A program made the position numbers and the translations under genes. The notes beneath the pieces were generated by a model, which ran no database searches, was not told the DNA's origin, and saw only the letters and a list, made by a program, of their open reading frames with translations. From contig CAZHOV010000007.1 of the NCBI GenBank assembly GCA_964534315.1, positions 1 through 64,000 on the forward strand: a stretch of 64,000 nt of DNA, written 5' to 3'. The DNA is from CAZHOV01 sp964534315 (GTDB taxonomy: Bacteria; Bacteroidota; Bacteroidia; Chitinophagales; Saprospiraceae). This document shows positions 29,528 through 38,368 of this stretch, piece after piece (the first letter of the stretch is position 1; each line of letters opens with the position of its first letter).

Positions 29528-29542
29528 GAAAGTTTTACTTTT
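29528..29542. promoter_or_regulatory. Dyad AAAGT-TTT-ACTTT upstream of the ABC export operon
   Basis: The core 29529-29541 is a perfect 5+5 inverted repeat around TTT, 22 nt before the ATG at 29564. It resembles the dyads upstream of the TetR gene (37803) and the TPR gene (40086), at nearly the same distance from the start. Candidate operator, by inference. Confidence 0.4.
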
Positions 29543-29563
29543 ACACCAAATAGTTAAACTAAA

Positions 29564-31405
29564 ATGAATAACGCTAAGGCTTTTACGCCAATAAAACGGT
29601 TTTTCCGATTGTTGAAGTTGGATAGAAAGGACGTGACCTATATCTATATTTATGCTGTTTTCGCAGGATTGATTACCCTGTCGCTTCCTCTTGGGGTACA
29701 GGCGATCATAGGTCTTATTGCAGGTGGCTCAATCTCCGTTTCCCTGATCATACTGGTACTCATTGTTGTAGTGGCCACTGCCCTCGCCGGAATTTTAAAG
29801 ATCATGCAACTTACCGTTACGGAGACCATTCAACGGCGAATTTTTGCCAGGGCAGCCTTTGACCTGGCCTTTCGCCTCCCGAGGATAAAAATGGAAAGCC
29901 TTAAAGAAGAATACCCTCCCGAACTGGTCAACCGCTTTTTTGATACCCTGACTATCCAAAAGGGTATCCCGAAGATATTAATAGACTTTTCTACAGCCAT
30001 TCTTCAAATCACCTTTGGGCTTATTCTAATGTCTTTCTATCACCCTTTCTTCATCTTATTCGGAATTATATTGGTTAGCCTGGTCTTGGGAATTATATTC
30101 TTTACAGGCCCTAGAGGACTAAAAACAAGCCTGGAAGAGTCCAAATACAAATATCAGGTAGCCTATTGGCTCCAAGAGATAGCCAGAACTGCAAATACTT
30201 TTAAGTTGGCGGGCGATTGCTCTCTTCCAACCCAAAAGACAGACAACTATGTTTCTAACTATCTGGACGCCCGAAAGAAACACTTTAAAGTGCTCGTCAT
30301 TCAATTTGGAAATATCGTCGCATTCAGAGCACTTGTCACCGGCGGTCTTTTGATCCTTGGTGCATACCTGGTCATTGAAAACCTGATCAATATCGGCCAA
30401 TTTGTAGCTGCCGAGATTATCATCATCCAGATAACTGCCTCCGTTGAAAAACTGATCCTGACCATGGAAACAATCTATGACGTACTTACAGGATTAGAGA
30501 AACTGGGGAGCGTAACAGACCTTCCCATGGACAAGGAAGAAGGTCTTTCTTTTGATACCATTGTCGGCGATGGCGGAATTAGCCTGGAGGTAAACGGCCT
30601 TAGCTATAAATATTGGGACAAACAGAAAAAGGCTCTCAAAGATATTTCCTTCGAGATAAAGGAGGGAGAAAAGGTTTGTATAGCCGGCTATAACGGATCG
30701 GGCAAGTCTACCCTTTTAAAAATACTGACCGGTATTTTTCAGGAATATTCGGGAACAATCTCCTACAATAATTTCCCGATGAAAAATCTCAACCTGATCA
30801 GTCTGAGAAAGCATATCGGAGATCACGTTTCTGATGAAGACATTTTTAAAGGTACGCTTCATGAAAACATTTCGCTGGCCAATGAATCTGTAACCCTTGA
30901 AAATATTATCAGTGTCACTGAAAAAGTAGGTTTGAAAAAATATATTCAGCAACTACCCTATGGATATCAGGCCAACCTGCTACCAGGCGGAAAGAATCTT
31001 CCGGCCAGCATACGTAAAAAAATATTATTGGCGAGAAGTATTGTCACCCAACCTAAATTGCTCGCTATAGAAGAAAGATTCAGCGACTTACAATGGGAAG
31101 AAAGAATGATCATTTACGACCTCCTCGCCGGCGAAGAACCCAAATGGACGCTTTTGGCCGTATCAGACGACCCCCTTTTTGCCTCCAAATGCGATAAAAT
31201 AATTATCCTACACGAAGGAAAAATCGTAGAAATGGGAACTTTCGAAGAAGTCCGGAAATCCCTGTATTTCAAAACAGCGTTTAGCACTAGAATTCTGGTT
31301 GGAGAAAAAGATTTTTATGTTAAAGAAATTGGCTCAGAAAAAACCAAAAACGGCAAAAAACAGGATGTCATTGGTAACATTAGACAGTCAATTAAAAAAA
31401 CTTAA
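29564..31405 (+). CDS. ABC transporter (fused permease-ATPase) with a degenerate nucleotide-binding domain
   Basis: 613 residues. A type I exporter fold: the transmembrane domain spans about 30-320 (five or six helices, e.g. YAVFAGLITLSLPLGVQAIIG cut to LITLSLPLGVQAIIG), with no C39 peptidase in front. The NBD spans about 345-575. Walker A is intact (AGYNGSGKST, about 374-382), but the other ATPase motifs depart from consensus. The Q-loop glutamine is missing (HVSDEDIFKGTL), the signature is LLPGGKN instead of LSGGQ, Walker B is LLAIEER with Glu in place of Asp, and the H-loop histidine is replaced (AVSDDP). It is first in an operon with HlyD, TolC and a barrel protein, so it is expected to drive export of an unknown substrate across both membranes. 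Weak or altered ATPase activity is inferred. Confidence 0.85.
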   Translation: MNNAKAFTPIKRFFRLLKLDRKDVTYIYIYAVFAGLITLSLPLGVQAIIGLIAGGSISVSLIILVLIVVVATALAGILKIMQLTVTETIQRRIFARAAFDLAFRLPRIKMESLKEEYPPELVNRFFDTLTIQKGIPKILIDFSTAILQITFGLILMSFYHPFFILFGIILVSLVLGIIFFTGPRGLKTSLEESKYKYQVAYWLQEIARTANTFKLAGDCSLPTQKTDNYVSNYLDARKKHFKVLVIQFGNIVAFRALVTGGLLILGAYLVIENLINIGQFVAAEIIIIQITASVEKLILTMETIYDVLTGLEKLGSVTDLPMDKEEGLSFDTIVGDGGISLEVNGLSYKYWDKQKKALKDISFEIKEGEKVCIAGYNGSGKSTLLKILTGIFQEYSGTISYNNFPMKNLNLISLRKHIGDHVSDEDIFKGTLHENISLANESVTLENIISVTEKVGLKKYIQQLPYGYQANLLPGGKNLPASIRKKILLARSIVTQPKLLAIEERFSDLQWEERMIIYDLLAGEEPKWTLLAVSDDPLFASKCDKIIILHEGKIVEMGTFEEVRKSLYFKTAFSTRILVGEKDFYVKEIGSEKTKNGKKQDVIGNIRQSIKKT

Positions 31406-31408
31406 ACA

Positions 31409-32782
31409 ATGCTCAATATATCCTACAAACAGATACCCGATTCTTTTATTGAAAAAGACTTGAAATCGCTGAAACAACTCAACCTCTCTTCAGCCAACAA
31501 GATGTTTACCCGTTGGCTTATTGCGACTATGGTCATCCTTTTGGTATTTATGTTTTTGCCGTGGACCCAAAATATACAATCCGAAGGAAAAGTGACTACT
31601 CTTAAGCCCAACCAACGTCCTCAAACGATTCCTACCGCTATTGCCGGCAGGATTGAACAGTGGTATGTTCAGGAAGGACAACTGGTTAACAAAGGGGATA
31701 CCATCGTCTTTATTTCGGAAATCAAAGATGCTTACTTTGACCCACAACTTGTACAACGTACACAAAACCAAGTAAATGCAAAAGAAAGCGCCATGCGGGC
31801 CTATACTTCCAAGATCAGCGCGCTGGAAGAACAAATCTCTAACTTACGCTTCGAACTGGAATTTAAACAAGAACAATTAAAGAATAAAATCCAGCAAGCC
31901 AAATTCAAAATCCAATCAGATAGCATCGAGTTGAAAAGAGCGAGAATTGATTACGACATCGCGCTTCGACAACTTATACGGGTGGAAAACCTGGAAGAAA
32001 AAGGGATCACCTCAACACTTGACGTCGAAGGTAAAAAACTAAAAGTACAGGAAACCAATGCCAAGCGGGGGGCCGCCCTCAATAAATTCCAAACATCTAA
32101 GAATGAATTGATCAATGCAACGCTCGATTTGCAAACAATAGTCAACAACTATAATCAAAAAATTGCAAAAGCTCAATCCGAAAAGTTTAGCACGTTGTCT
32201 CAACTTTATGATGCTGATGCCGACGCCAATAAACTGCGGATCCAAACCTCTAATTACGAGCGTAGACAAAGTTTTTACTACATCCTGGCTCCTCAGGATT
32301 GCTATATCACGAAAGTAATGAAGCCGGGGCTTGGCGAAACCGTCAAAGAAGGCGACCCAATCGTAAGTATCATGCCGGCCAATTATGAATTGGCCGTAGA
32401 ACTCTACATCAAACCGATGGACCTTCCGCTCGTCGATATCGGAAATGAGGTGCGGTTCATCTTTGATGGCTGGCCCGCCTTCATTTTCTCTGGCTGGCCC
32501 GATCAGTCTTTCGGTACCTACAAAGGAACGGTTGTAGGTATTGATAACAACATCAGCAAAAATGGAAGGTATCGAATCCTGATTTCTGCAGATGAGACAG
32601 AAAAAGAATGGCCAAAAGCACTACGTGTAGGCTCTGCCGCTCAAGGTATTGCCCTGCTCAATAACGTACCACTATGGTACGAAATCTGGCGAAAACTGAA
32701 TGGCTTCCCTCCTGATTACTATCAGGAGAATACGGAAGAATTACCTAAACTTAAAGCTCCTGCTAAATCGATACCTAAATGA
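31409..32782 (+). CDS. HlyD-family periplasmic adaptor
   Basis: 457 residues. A cytoplasmic N-terminus of about 35 residues precedes a single membrane helix (LIATMVILLVFMFLPW). A biotinyl-lipoyl-like half domain follows (IPTAIAGRIEQWYVQEGQLVNKGD), then a long coiled coil (about 120-280), the returning lipoyl half (YILAPQDCYITKVMKPGLGETVKEGD), and a beta-barrel/C-terminal region. It would bridge the ABC protein and TolC across the periplasm. It starts 3 bp after the ABC stop and overlaps the TolC start by 4 bp (ATGA), so the three are translationally coupled. Confidence 0.9.
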   Translation: MLNISYKQIPDSFIEKDLKSLKQLNLSSANKMFTRWLIATMVILLVFMFLPWTQNIQSEGKVTTLKPNQRPQTIPTAIAGRIEQWYVQEGQLVNKGDTIVFISEIKDAYFDPQLVQRTQNQVNAKESAMRAYTSKISALEEQISNLRFELEFKQEQLKNKIQQAKFKIQSDSIELKRARIDYDIALRQLIRVENLEEKGITSTLDVEGKKLKVQETNAKRGAALNKFQTSKNELINATLDLQTIVNNYNQKIAKAQSEKFSTLSQLYDADADANKLRIQTSNYERRQSFYYILAPQDCYITKVMKPGLGETVKEGDPIVSIMPANYELAVELYIKPMDLPLVDIGNEVRFIFDGWPAFIFSGWPDQSFGTYKGTVVGIDNNISKNGRYRILISADETEKEWPKALRVGSAAQGIALLNNVPLWYEIWRKLNGFPPDYYQENTEELPKLKAPAKSIPK

Positions 32783-34212
32783 GTTTAAGATTTCTTTTGC
32801 TAACCTGGGGTGCTATTTTACTGGCAACCTCTTCTTTTACTCAACCGCTTGATACGACCAGGCTCCCTCAGACTGAGTTTATGAACTGGGTGCGCAAACA
32901 CCATCCTATTATACAACGCGCCAATTTACAATTACAAAAAACGCCCGCCCAAATGCGGCAAGCAAGAGGGAATTTCGACCCCAAACTCTACGGCGACTGG
33001 GATGTAAAAGCTTTCGATAAAAAAAATTATTTCAACTTCGGAGAAGGAGGAGTGAAAATACCTACCCTCTTCGGAGCAGACCTTAAAGCCGGTTATGCCT
33101 GGTCGAACGGGGTTTTCCTCAATCCCGAAAACAACCTTCCGGCCAACGGCCAGGCTATTCTGGGCGTTGAAGTCCGGTTACTCCGAGGGCTGATTATCGA
33201 CGAAGGGCGAGCCGAAATCCGAAAAGCCAAAATTGCTGAACGCATTAATCAGGCCGAACAACGAATCATCGCAAATGACCTTTTGCTCGAAGCCCTGACC
33301 GCTTACTGGGAATGGGTACTCGCTTATAATCAACTAGCTGTATTTGAAGACGCCCTCGAACTAACTCAAGAACGGTTTGAAGGTATTCGCGAAAGCTTCT
33401 TTGAAGGTTATAAGCCCGCTGTAGATACCCTGGAAACCCTTATCCAACTCCAAAACCGCGAATTTAGCCTCAACGAAGCACAGGTCAAATACCAAAATGC
33501 CACCCAAATATTATCCAACTTCCTTTGGCTGGACGGAGAAGTACCCCTACAAATTACCGATAAAGTCGTAAGCCCCTTTCTGAATCTGGAAGAAGTACAG
33601 GCCAACATGCCTCCCGCACTCGATATCTTAGCCACACAAGTCAATCGACATCCCGAGTTACTGCAATATCAAAACCAACTGGATCAACTCGACGTGGATC
33701 GGCGTTTTTACAACGAACAATTGAAACCCGAACTCAATGTCAATTATAACTTTCTGGCCGATCAGTTCGATTTTAACCCCAATGCTTCCCCCTCTGAATC
33801 AACCGCCTCTGAGCTTATCACGCAAAATTATAAATTCGGAGCTACCTTTAGTTTTCCTATACTTCTGAGAAAACAAACCGGAAAACTCCAACTGAATAAA
33901 ATAAAAATTGAAGAAACCTCCCTAAAATTTCTCCAAAAAAGGCAGGAAATAAATGCCAAACTCAATGTCGTTTATGCCAAACTCCTCAATTTCCGGCAAC
34001 AAATGGAACTCTATGAGCAGGTTGCTCAAAATTACGAACGACTCCTTGAAGCGGAAATCATCAAATTCGATATTGGTGAAAGTTCCATCTTTTTGGTAAA
34101 TTCACGAGAACAAAAATTAATCGAAGCTCAGTTGAAATTGACCAAACTAATGGCGAGTTATCAGCAAACCTTGGTTGAGCTTGACTGGACCCTCGGTAGT
34201 CTTGGCCAATAA
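32779..34212 (+). CDS. TolC-family outer-membrane efflux protein
   Basis: 477 residues with a signal peptide (MSLRFLLLTWGAILLATSSFTQ). Two OEP-type halves are visible, with long amphipathic helices (about 125-225 and 345-470), and the barrel strands include GEGGVKIPTLFGADLKAGYAW and KFGATFSFPILLRKQTG. It forms the outer-membrane channel for the ABC-HlyD pair. Start codon overlaps the HlyD stop. Confidence 0.9.
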   Translation: MSLRFLLLTWGAILLATSSFTQPLDTTRLPQTEFMNWVRKHHPIIQRANLQLQKTPAQMRQARGNFDPKLYGDWDVKAFDKKNYFNFGEGGVKIPTLFGADLKAGYAWSNGVFLNPENNLPANGQAILGVEVRLLRGLIIDEGRAEIRKAKIAERINQAEQRIIANDLLLEALTAYWEWVLAYNQLAVFEDALELTQERFEGIRESFFEGYKPAVDTLETLIQLQNREFSLNEAQVKYQNATQILSNFLWLDGEVPLQITDKVVSPFLNLEEVQANMPPALDILATQVNRHPELLQYQNQLDQLDVDRRFYNEQLKPELNVNYNFLADQFDFNPNASPSESTASELITQNYKFGATFSFPILLRKQTGKLQLNKIKIEETSLKFLQKRQEINAKLNVVYAKLLNFRQQMELYEQVAQNYERLLEAEIIKFDIGESSIFLVNSREQKLIEAQLKLTKLMASYQQTLVELDWTLGSLGQ

Positions 34213-34218
34213 TTGAAT

Positions 34219-35460
34219 ATGCTTTACAGGCTATTATTGCTCTTGTTGCTTCCGGCAACAGGAGCTGCCCAAATTTATATGGATAAGGGGAGGACCCAAC
34301 ATACCTTTGCACAAACAACGATTGGTGTAAATACTTCATATATTCCAACCTCAGGAAAAGCAGCCTACCTCGACGATAACGGATCAATCGTTCAAACAGC
34401 TATCCCCTTTCAGGTAAGAAACCGGTTAGTCCTTTCCGGACTCCATTTCTGGGGGCATGCTGATATTTACGTGTCTCTTCCCATCACTAATCTCCGGACG
34501 TTGCTCGATCAAAATGACGCCTTCAATTATGACAAAGGGCCGGAAATGGGCATCAGAGTGTTTCCCTGGATATTGGAGACCGGCAAAATCCGTCCCTTTA
34601 CGGGCATTTCGATGAATACGATTACCTATCAACAAAAGATTGAAGACCATCCTGAAGGCGAGGGGCTCACCCAGATCAAAATCAAGTTATTGACCAGCTT
34701 TGGGGCTGTTTTACAGTCTGGAAATTGGCTTATAGAGGCGGGGATCAATTGGGCTCCGTTCAATAAATTGAATTATTTTATTGACCGCGAAACAAAAGCG
34801 ACCATTACCACCCCTCCTTTCCACTTTTTAGCTGGAGTGCGTTACATTTTTGATTCTACCCTGCCCGATAGCCCCGAAAAAGAGACCAAAAATTCCCTTC
34901 GACCGCTCAACGCTCTTACGCTGGGTATTGGACCGTCGTTTTCTCTATTTATCGGCAACAGCAATTTTAATAAGGAAAGGCGCCCTTTCCTTGGAAACCA
35001 CCAGCGAACACAGGCATTTCCGGAGTTGACCGCAGGATACTACCACTACAAATCTGATTTGCATGTTGGTTTGGCTTACCGACAGCTAAAGTCTACCCTT
35101 AAAGCATATGGTGTTGAGCAAACTGTGAAAAGGAGAGCTGTTTCAATCGAAGGCTATAAATTTTTATTTGATTACCATGGTTTTATCCCCTTTGCGGGGC
35201 CTGTTTTAAGTTACGAGTATTTGCGGTTCACAGAAAAGGAAAACGGAACCACATTGATTGACCACTCCGGTGAGCTTATTCGTCCGGGCATTATCTTTGG
35301 GTGGGACATTCGCCCGTCAGATCATCAATTGCTGATTTTGCGCACCAACCTGCGTTATTTTCCACATCTATCTTTAAATATATCAGAAGATCAGAAAATC
35401 GGACTGAATCAATTGGAGTTTAACCTAATTCAGTTGGTTATTCATTTAAACCGATTATAA
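34219..35460 (+). CDS. Predicted outer-membrane beta-barrel protein of the export operon
   Basis: 413 residues from the ATG at 34219 (MLYRLLLLLLLPATGAAQ, signal peptide). A TTG two codons earlier is less likely. The rest alternates hydrophobic and polar residues with aromatic strand ends (FHFLAGVRYIF, TLGIGPSFSLFIGNS, LHVGLAYRQLKSTL) and finishes in FNLIQLVIHLNRL, as in outer-membrane barrels. It starts 6 bp after the tolC-like stop, so it is the fourth gene of the operon and may be a substrate-specific partner. I do not recognise a named family. Confidence 0.7.
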   Translation: MLYRLLLLLLLPATGAAQIYMDKGRTQHTFAQTTIGVNTSYIPTSGKAAYLDDNGSIVQTAIPFQVRNRLVLSGLHFWGHADIYVSLPITNLRTLLDQNDAFNYDKGPEMGIRVFPWILETGKIRPFTGISMNTITYQQKIEDHPEGEGLTQIKIKLLTSFGAVLQSGNWLIEAGINWAPFNKLNYFIDRETKATITTPPFHFLAGVRYIFDSTLPDSPEKETKNSLRPLNALTLGIGPSFSLFIGNSNFNKERRPFLGNHQRTQAFPELTAGYYHYKSDLHVGLAYRQLKSTLKAYGVEQTVKRRAVSIEGYKFLFDYHGFIPFAGPVLSYEYLRFTEKENGTTLIDHSGELIRPGIIFGWDIRPSDHQLLILRTNLRYFPHLSLNISEDQKIGLNQLEFNLIQLVIHLNRL

Positions 35461-35466
35461 AAAAAA

Positions 35467-35491
35467 GAGCCCGTTTTGAGAGAACGGGCTC
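35467..35491 (-). terminator. Intrinsic terminator after the SPFH gene
   Basis: A 9-bp GC-rich stem GAGCCCGTT / AACGGGCTC (35467-35475 with 35483-35491). On the minus strand it is followed by at least six Ts. It stops transcription from 36374-35529. Plus-strand transcription from the barrel gene would meet the same hairpin without a T-run. Confidence 0.85.
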
Positions 35492-35528
35492 AAATGAAGA
35501 AAGTCCTAAAATGAAATCAGCTACTTCT

Positions 35529-36374
35529 TTACCTGCTACCTTGTATATTCATCGAAGAATTCCGTGGAGCAGGACTTGTATCTTCCGGGGAGACCATTAC
35601 AGGCAGGTCTCCATCCGTAACTATTATTTTTGCATTAGGTGATTTTGCAAGTTCTAAAAATGCTTCGATCGATTTGAACTGCAACACCTGAGGGTCAAGC
35701 CCTTCTGAGATAATATTTTGCGCATCTCTGATTCCTCCTGCCTCAATTCGCTTGCGTTTAGCTTCCATTTCAGCTTCCTGGAGAACAAACTCCATCCGGA
35801 GGGCTTGCTGTTCGGCGCGTAGTTTTTCTTCAATAGCCTGCGCGAGATTGGTAGGCAGTTGAATACTTTTTATTAAAACCGCCTCGATCTGGATGCCTTT
35901 ACCGTCTAGCAGTGCCATCATTTGCTGTTGAATAGCTTCTTCGATAACCGCTCGTTGGCCGGTATGCATATCTTTTGCAAAATACCTGGACGAAACATCC
36001 GCTACTGCAGACCTAAAAACGGGTAGTATGACATTCCTTTCAAAATTTTTCCCGATCGATCTTAACAAATCAGGAGCTTCATTCGGTAAAACATGGTACA
36101 AGATCGAAACCTCAGCCAGAATATTTAAGCCTTCTTTTGAAGGTAAATTTAGCCGGACTTCTAGGTTCTCTGTCTGAATCGACACTTTTACTATTTGTGA
36201 GAAAAAAGGATTAAACATTCGTACCCCTTCTTCATAGGGCGTATTCTGGTACTTTCCGAATTTACGTTTTACCCCCACTTCTTCTCCCTGGCGAATAGTA
36301 ACACAACTTGAGAACAGGAAGGCGGCCAGTAAGACCAGCACATAAACCCTGTTAATTTTTTTTAATCTCTTCAT
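35529..36374 (-). CDS. Prohibitin-like SPFH-domain lipoprotein
   Basis: 281 residues. The N-terminus is a lipoprotein signal (VLVLLAAFLFSSCVTIR, lipobox ending in Cys), followed by the SPFH/Band 7 domain (about 30-215: EEVGVKRKFGKYQNTPYEEG, FERNVILPVFRSAVADVSSRY, IQIEAVLIKSIQLP), then a helical segment (EEKLRAEQQALRMEFVLQEA). The C-terminus is low complexity and Pro/Ser rich. Prohibitin-type proteins form membrane-associated rings. A lipid anchor here instead of a transmembrane helix would place the domain in the periplasm or under the outer membrane. Monocistronic, with its own terminator. Confidence 0.85.
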   Translation of the reverse strand: MKRLKKINRVYVLVLLAAFLFSSCVTIRQGEEVGVKRKFGKYQNTPYEEGVRMFNPFFSQIVKVSIQTENLEVRLNLPSKEGLNILAEVSILYHVLPNEAPDLLRSIGKNFERNVILPVFRSAVADVSSRYFAKDMHTGQRAVIEEAIQQQMMALLDGKGIQIEAVLIKSIQLPTNLAQAIEEKLRAEQQALRMEFVLQEAEMEAKRKRIEAGGIRDAQNIISEGLDPQVLQFKSIEAFLELAKSPNAKIIVTDGDLPVMVSPEDTSPAPRNSSMNIQGSR

Positions 36375-36596
36375 ATCAGTTTATATTTATGGTGAAAAAA
36401 TTGTATTCACTGGTATTGTAAAAGCAACTGATAAGAAATAGTGGACTTTCGATTACGCACGGACAGAAGGGTACCTGTCAATACTTAACTAAAAATGACT
36501 AACTTATCTCTCCTTTAGCGGAGCGCTAAATAATGGTAATGTGGGGTACATGGTTTCAGGCGTTGAAAAAATCCTGGGATTTTCTTCTCTGATAGC

Positions 36597-37001
36597 CTAA
36601 CTATTATTAACTTTGTTATTACCTTGAAATAATTGTTCCTGTTCAATAAAAATGAAGGGAAGATCCCGATGATCGGGTTGAATTAAATTTAAAACCATTA
36701 AATTTAAATGGGGATCTTCCCCTTCATCAATTATTAAACCTTGAGGGATAGAAGGTTTAAATAGAACCGAATCAAAGTTATGGAACGACTTTGTATTTAA
36801 ATCAAAGGATGATTGTCTAAAACTATACAGGCGGAATAAAGCAGCAGCTTCCAGGTCTTGAAACAAATGAGACCATGATGAATATGGCTTAGTTGCGGGG
36901 GGGGGGTAGCCCTCAAATTCTGCTCCAACCTGGATGGCTTGCCCGAAAGTGGAGGTCATAAAAAATACAACAATAAGCCCGATTAGATTAATTTGTTTCA
37001 T
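36597..37001 (-). CDS. Small secreted hypothetical protein with a C10 tract
   Basis: 134 residues with signal peptide MKQINLIGLIVVFFMTSTFGQ. The mature part has no recognised domain. Its start overlaps the end of the TetR gene by 14 bp, so translation is probably coupled and expression follows that regulator. Ten consecutive Cs (plus-strand Gs at 36897-36906) encode part of the YPPPA segment soon after the signal peptide. Gain or loss of one base would truncate the product. Confidence 0.55.
   Translation of the reverse strand: MKQINLIGLIVVFFMTSTFGQAIQVGAEFEGYPPPATKPYSSWSHLFQDLEAAALFRLYSFRQSSFDLNTKSFHNFDSVLFKPSIPQGLIIDEGEDPHLNLMVLNLIQPDHRDLPFIFIEQEQLFQGNNKVNNS
36897..36906. repeat. Homopolymer tract G10 (C10 in the coding strand)
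   Basis: Ten Gs in a row near the 5' part of the small secreted-protein gene, in otherwise AT-rich surroundings. This length is typical of tracts prone to slipped-strand mispairing. Confidence 0.9.
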
Positions 37002-37776
37002 ATCCTCTTATTTTTCGTGATGGCATCTTTTTGATGTTAGACTGTTTTCCATTTGAGGAGAGTCTTTCTTTCTGCTTGTCTTTCTTTTCGACCGGGTGGT
37101 TATAGATCTGGCTGAGTGCCATAAACTCCAACATTTCCAATAGGTCATCGTTAAAGTTTGGGGAATCACTTTTAAGGTCAGTTAATCGTGGCAAATGATT
37201 AGCGAAGTAAATACTATTATTGGCAGTCTCGATTAAAGAAGTAGCCAGAGCACGGGGATAAGGAAATAAAGGATTAATTTCCAAAATGTTTTCAGCAATT
37301 TTTTTACTCAAGCGCTTGTAGGCCAGAAAGAAACCTTCTTTATTTTCTTCATCCACTGACTTGGAATGATATCCCTTTGTGCCTTCTGTTACAATGATAT
37401 TATGGAGGATATCTTCATCAACGAAGTCTACATTATTATCTCGTTTGGCAGAATCCAATATGATCTGCAAAATAATGCGCAATTTTTTAAGCGGATCGGT
37501 TAAGTTGATTAGTTGAGTTTCCAACCGATACTTCAGCCATTCCCAATACCAATTAAGCAGATAAACTAATAATGTATGTTTATTTACAAAATATCGGTAA
37601 ATCGAAGCTTCTGTTGAAGGGATTTCTTTTGCTAATTTCTTAAATGTAAACTTCTCAAAGCCGATCTCGTCTATTAACAATATACTGTGCTTAATAATTT
37701 TTCTGCCCAATTTTGTTTGCTGAGGATCTCTCACAAACAAGTTTTCATTAATCAATATTTTTATCGAAACTGCCAT
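36988..37776 (-). CDS. TetR/AcrR-family transcriptional regulator
   Basis: 262 residues. The N-terminal helix-turn-helix spans about 25-75 (KIIKHSILLIDEIGFEKFTF, then KKLAKEIPSTEASIYRYFVN), with the family's tyrosine-rich recognition helix ending. The remaining 190 residues are the helical ligand-binding domain, with a basic, lysine-rich C-terminal tail of unusual length. A dyad of the kind bound by TetR dimers lies 26 nt upstream of the start, which suggests autoregulation. It follows the ECF sigma gene by 58 bp and overlaps the small secreted-protein gene. Confidence 0.88.
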   Translation of the reverse strand: MAVSIKILINENLFVRDPQQTKLGRKIIKHSILLIDEIGFEKFTFKKLAKEIPSTEASIYRYFVNKHTLLVYLLNWYWEWLKYRLETQLINLTDPLKKLRIILQIILDSAKRDNNVDFVDEDILHNIIVTEGTKGYHSKSVDEENKEGFFLAYKRLSKKIAENILEINPLFPYPRALATSLIETANNSIYFANHLPRLTDLKSDSPNFNDDLLEMLEFMALSQIYNHPVEKKDKQKERLSSNGKQSNIKKMPSRKIRGYETN

Positions 37777-37802
37777 AATACACGGATTTACTATCTCTTT
37801 CT

Positions 37803-37815
37803 ATAGTTTTACTAT
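37803..37815. promoter_or_regulatory. Dyad ATAGT-TTT-ACTAT upstream of the TetR gene
   Basis: A perfect 5+5 inverted repeat around TTT, 26 nt upstream of the ATG at 37776. Position and symmetry suit a TetR autoregulatory operator. Related dyads occur at 29528, 38732 and 40086. Confidence 0.45.
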
Positions 37816-37834
37816 TAATGATAGATAAAAAAAT

Positions 37835-38368
37835 TTAGTTTAACATTTCCTGTACAGATAGGTAACTAAATCGATCTCTTACTCCTCGCTGCAACTTCTT
37901 TCGGGCAAAGAATATCCGGCTTTTGATGGTTCCGATCGGAAGTTGAAAATGATCGGCGATTTCATTGTACTTATATCCTTCGAAGTGCATTAAAAAGGGT
38001 ATTTTCAATTTGTCATCAAGTTGATCAATGAGATTATACAATTCCTCGGTGGTCACTGATGATTCACCTAGATTACTAATAGTCGCTGCGGAATCTGACC
38101 AAACATACTCAGCTTCGATAGGCTGATTAACGGTCTGGTAGCGCTTTTTTCTTCTGTAATCGTTAATGAAAATATTACGCATAATTGTCATTACCCAAGC
38201 ATTCAAATTGGTACCCGGAATAAACCGATCCTTATTTTTGTAGGCCCGATACACTGTTTCCTGGTATAAATCGTTTGCATCTTCCTGATTTCCTGTGAGT
38301 GAACAAGCAAAGGCTACTAATCGCCTTTTTATTTGATCGAAACTGGTCATAAATTCAACGGTGGACAT
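37835..38368 (-). CDS. ECF-type RNA polymerase sigma-70 factor
   Basis: 177 residues. Region 2 is at about 12-80 (LVAFACSLTGNQEDANDLYQ, LNAWVMTIMRNIFINDYRRK) and region 4 at about 110-165 (LDDKLKIPFLMHFEGYKYN, EIADHFQLPIGTIKSRIFFA). No anti-sigma gene is adjacent, and the downstream neighbour is a TetR regulator. It is preceded by about 400 bp without a gene. Confidence 0.9.
   Translation of the reverse strand: MSTVEFMTSFDQIKRRLVAFACSLTGNQEDANDLYQETVYRAYKNKDRFIPGTNLNAWVMTIMRNIFINDYRRKKRYQTVNQPIEAEYVWSDSAATISNLGESSVTTEELYNLIDQLDDKLKIPFLMHFEGYKYNEIADHFQLPIGTIKSRIFFARKKLQRGVRDRFSYLSVQEMLN

Larger units (their letters stand above)
29202..29563. other. Divergent intergenic region with two palindromic repeat loci and a dyad
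   Basis: About 360 bp between the ECF sigma start (minus) and the ABC export gene (plus). It holds 17-bp-lattice repeat loci 2 and 3 and a dyad just upstream of the ABC start. No gene is supported in it. Confidence 0.6.
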
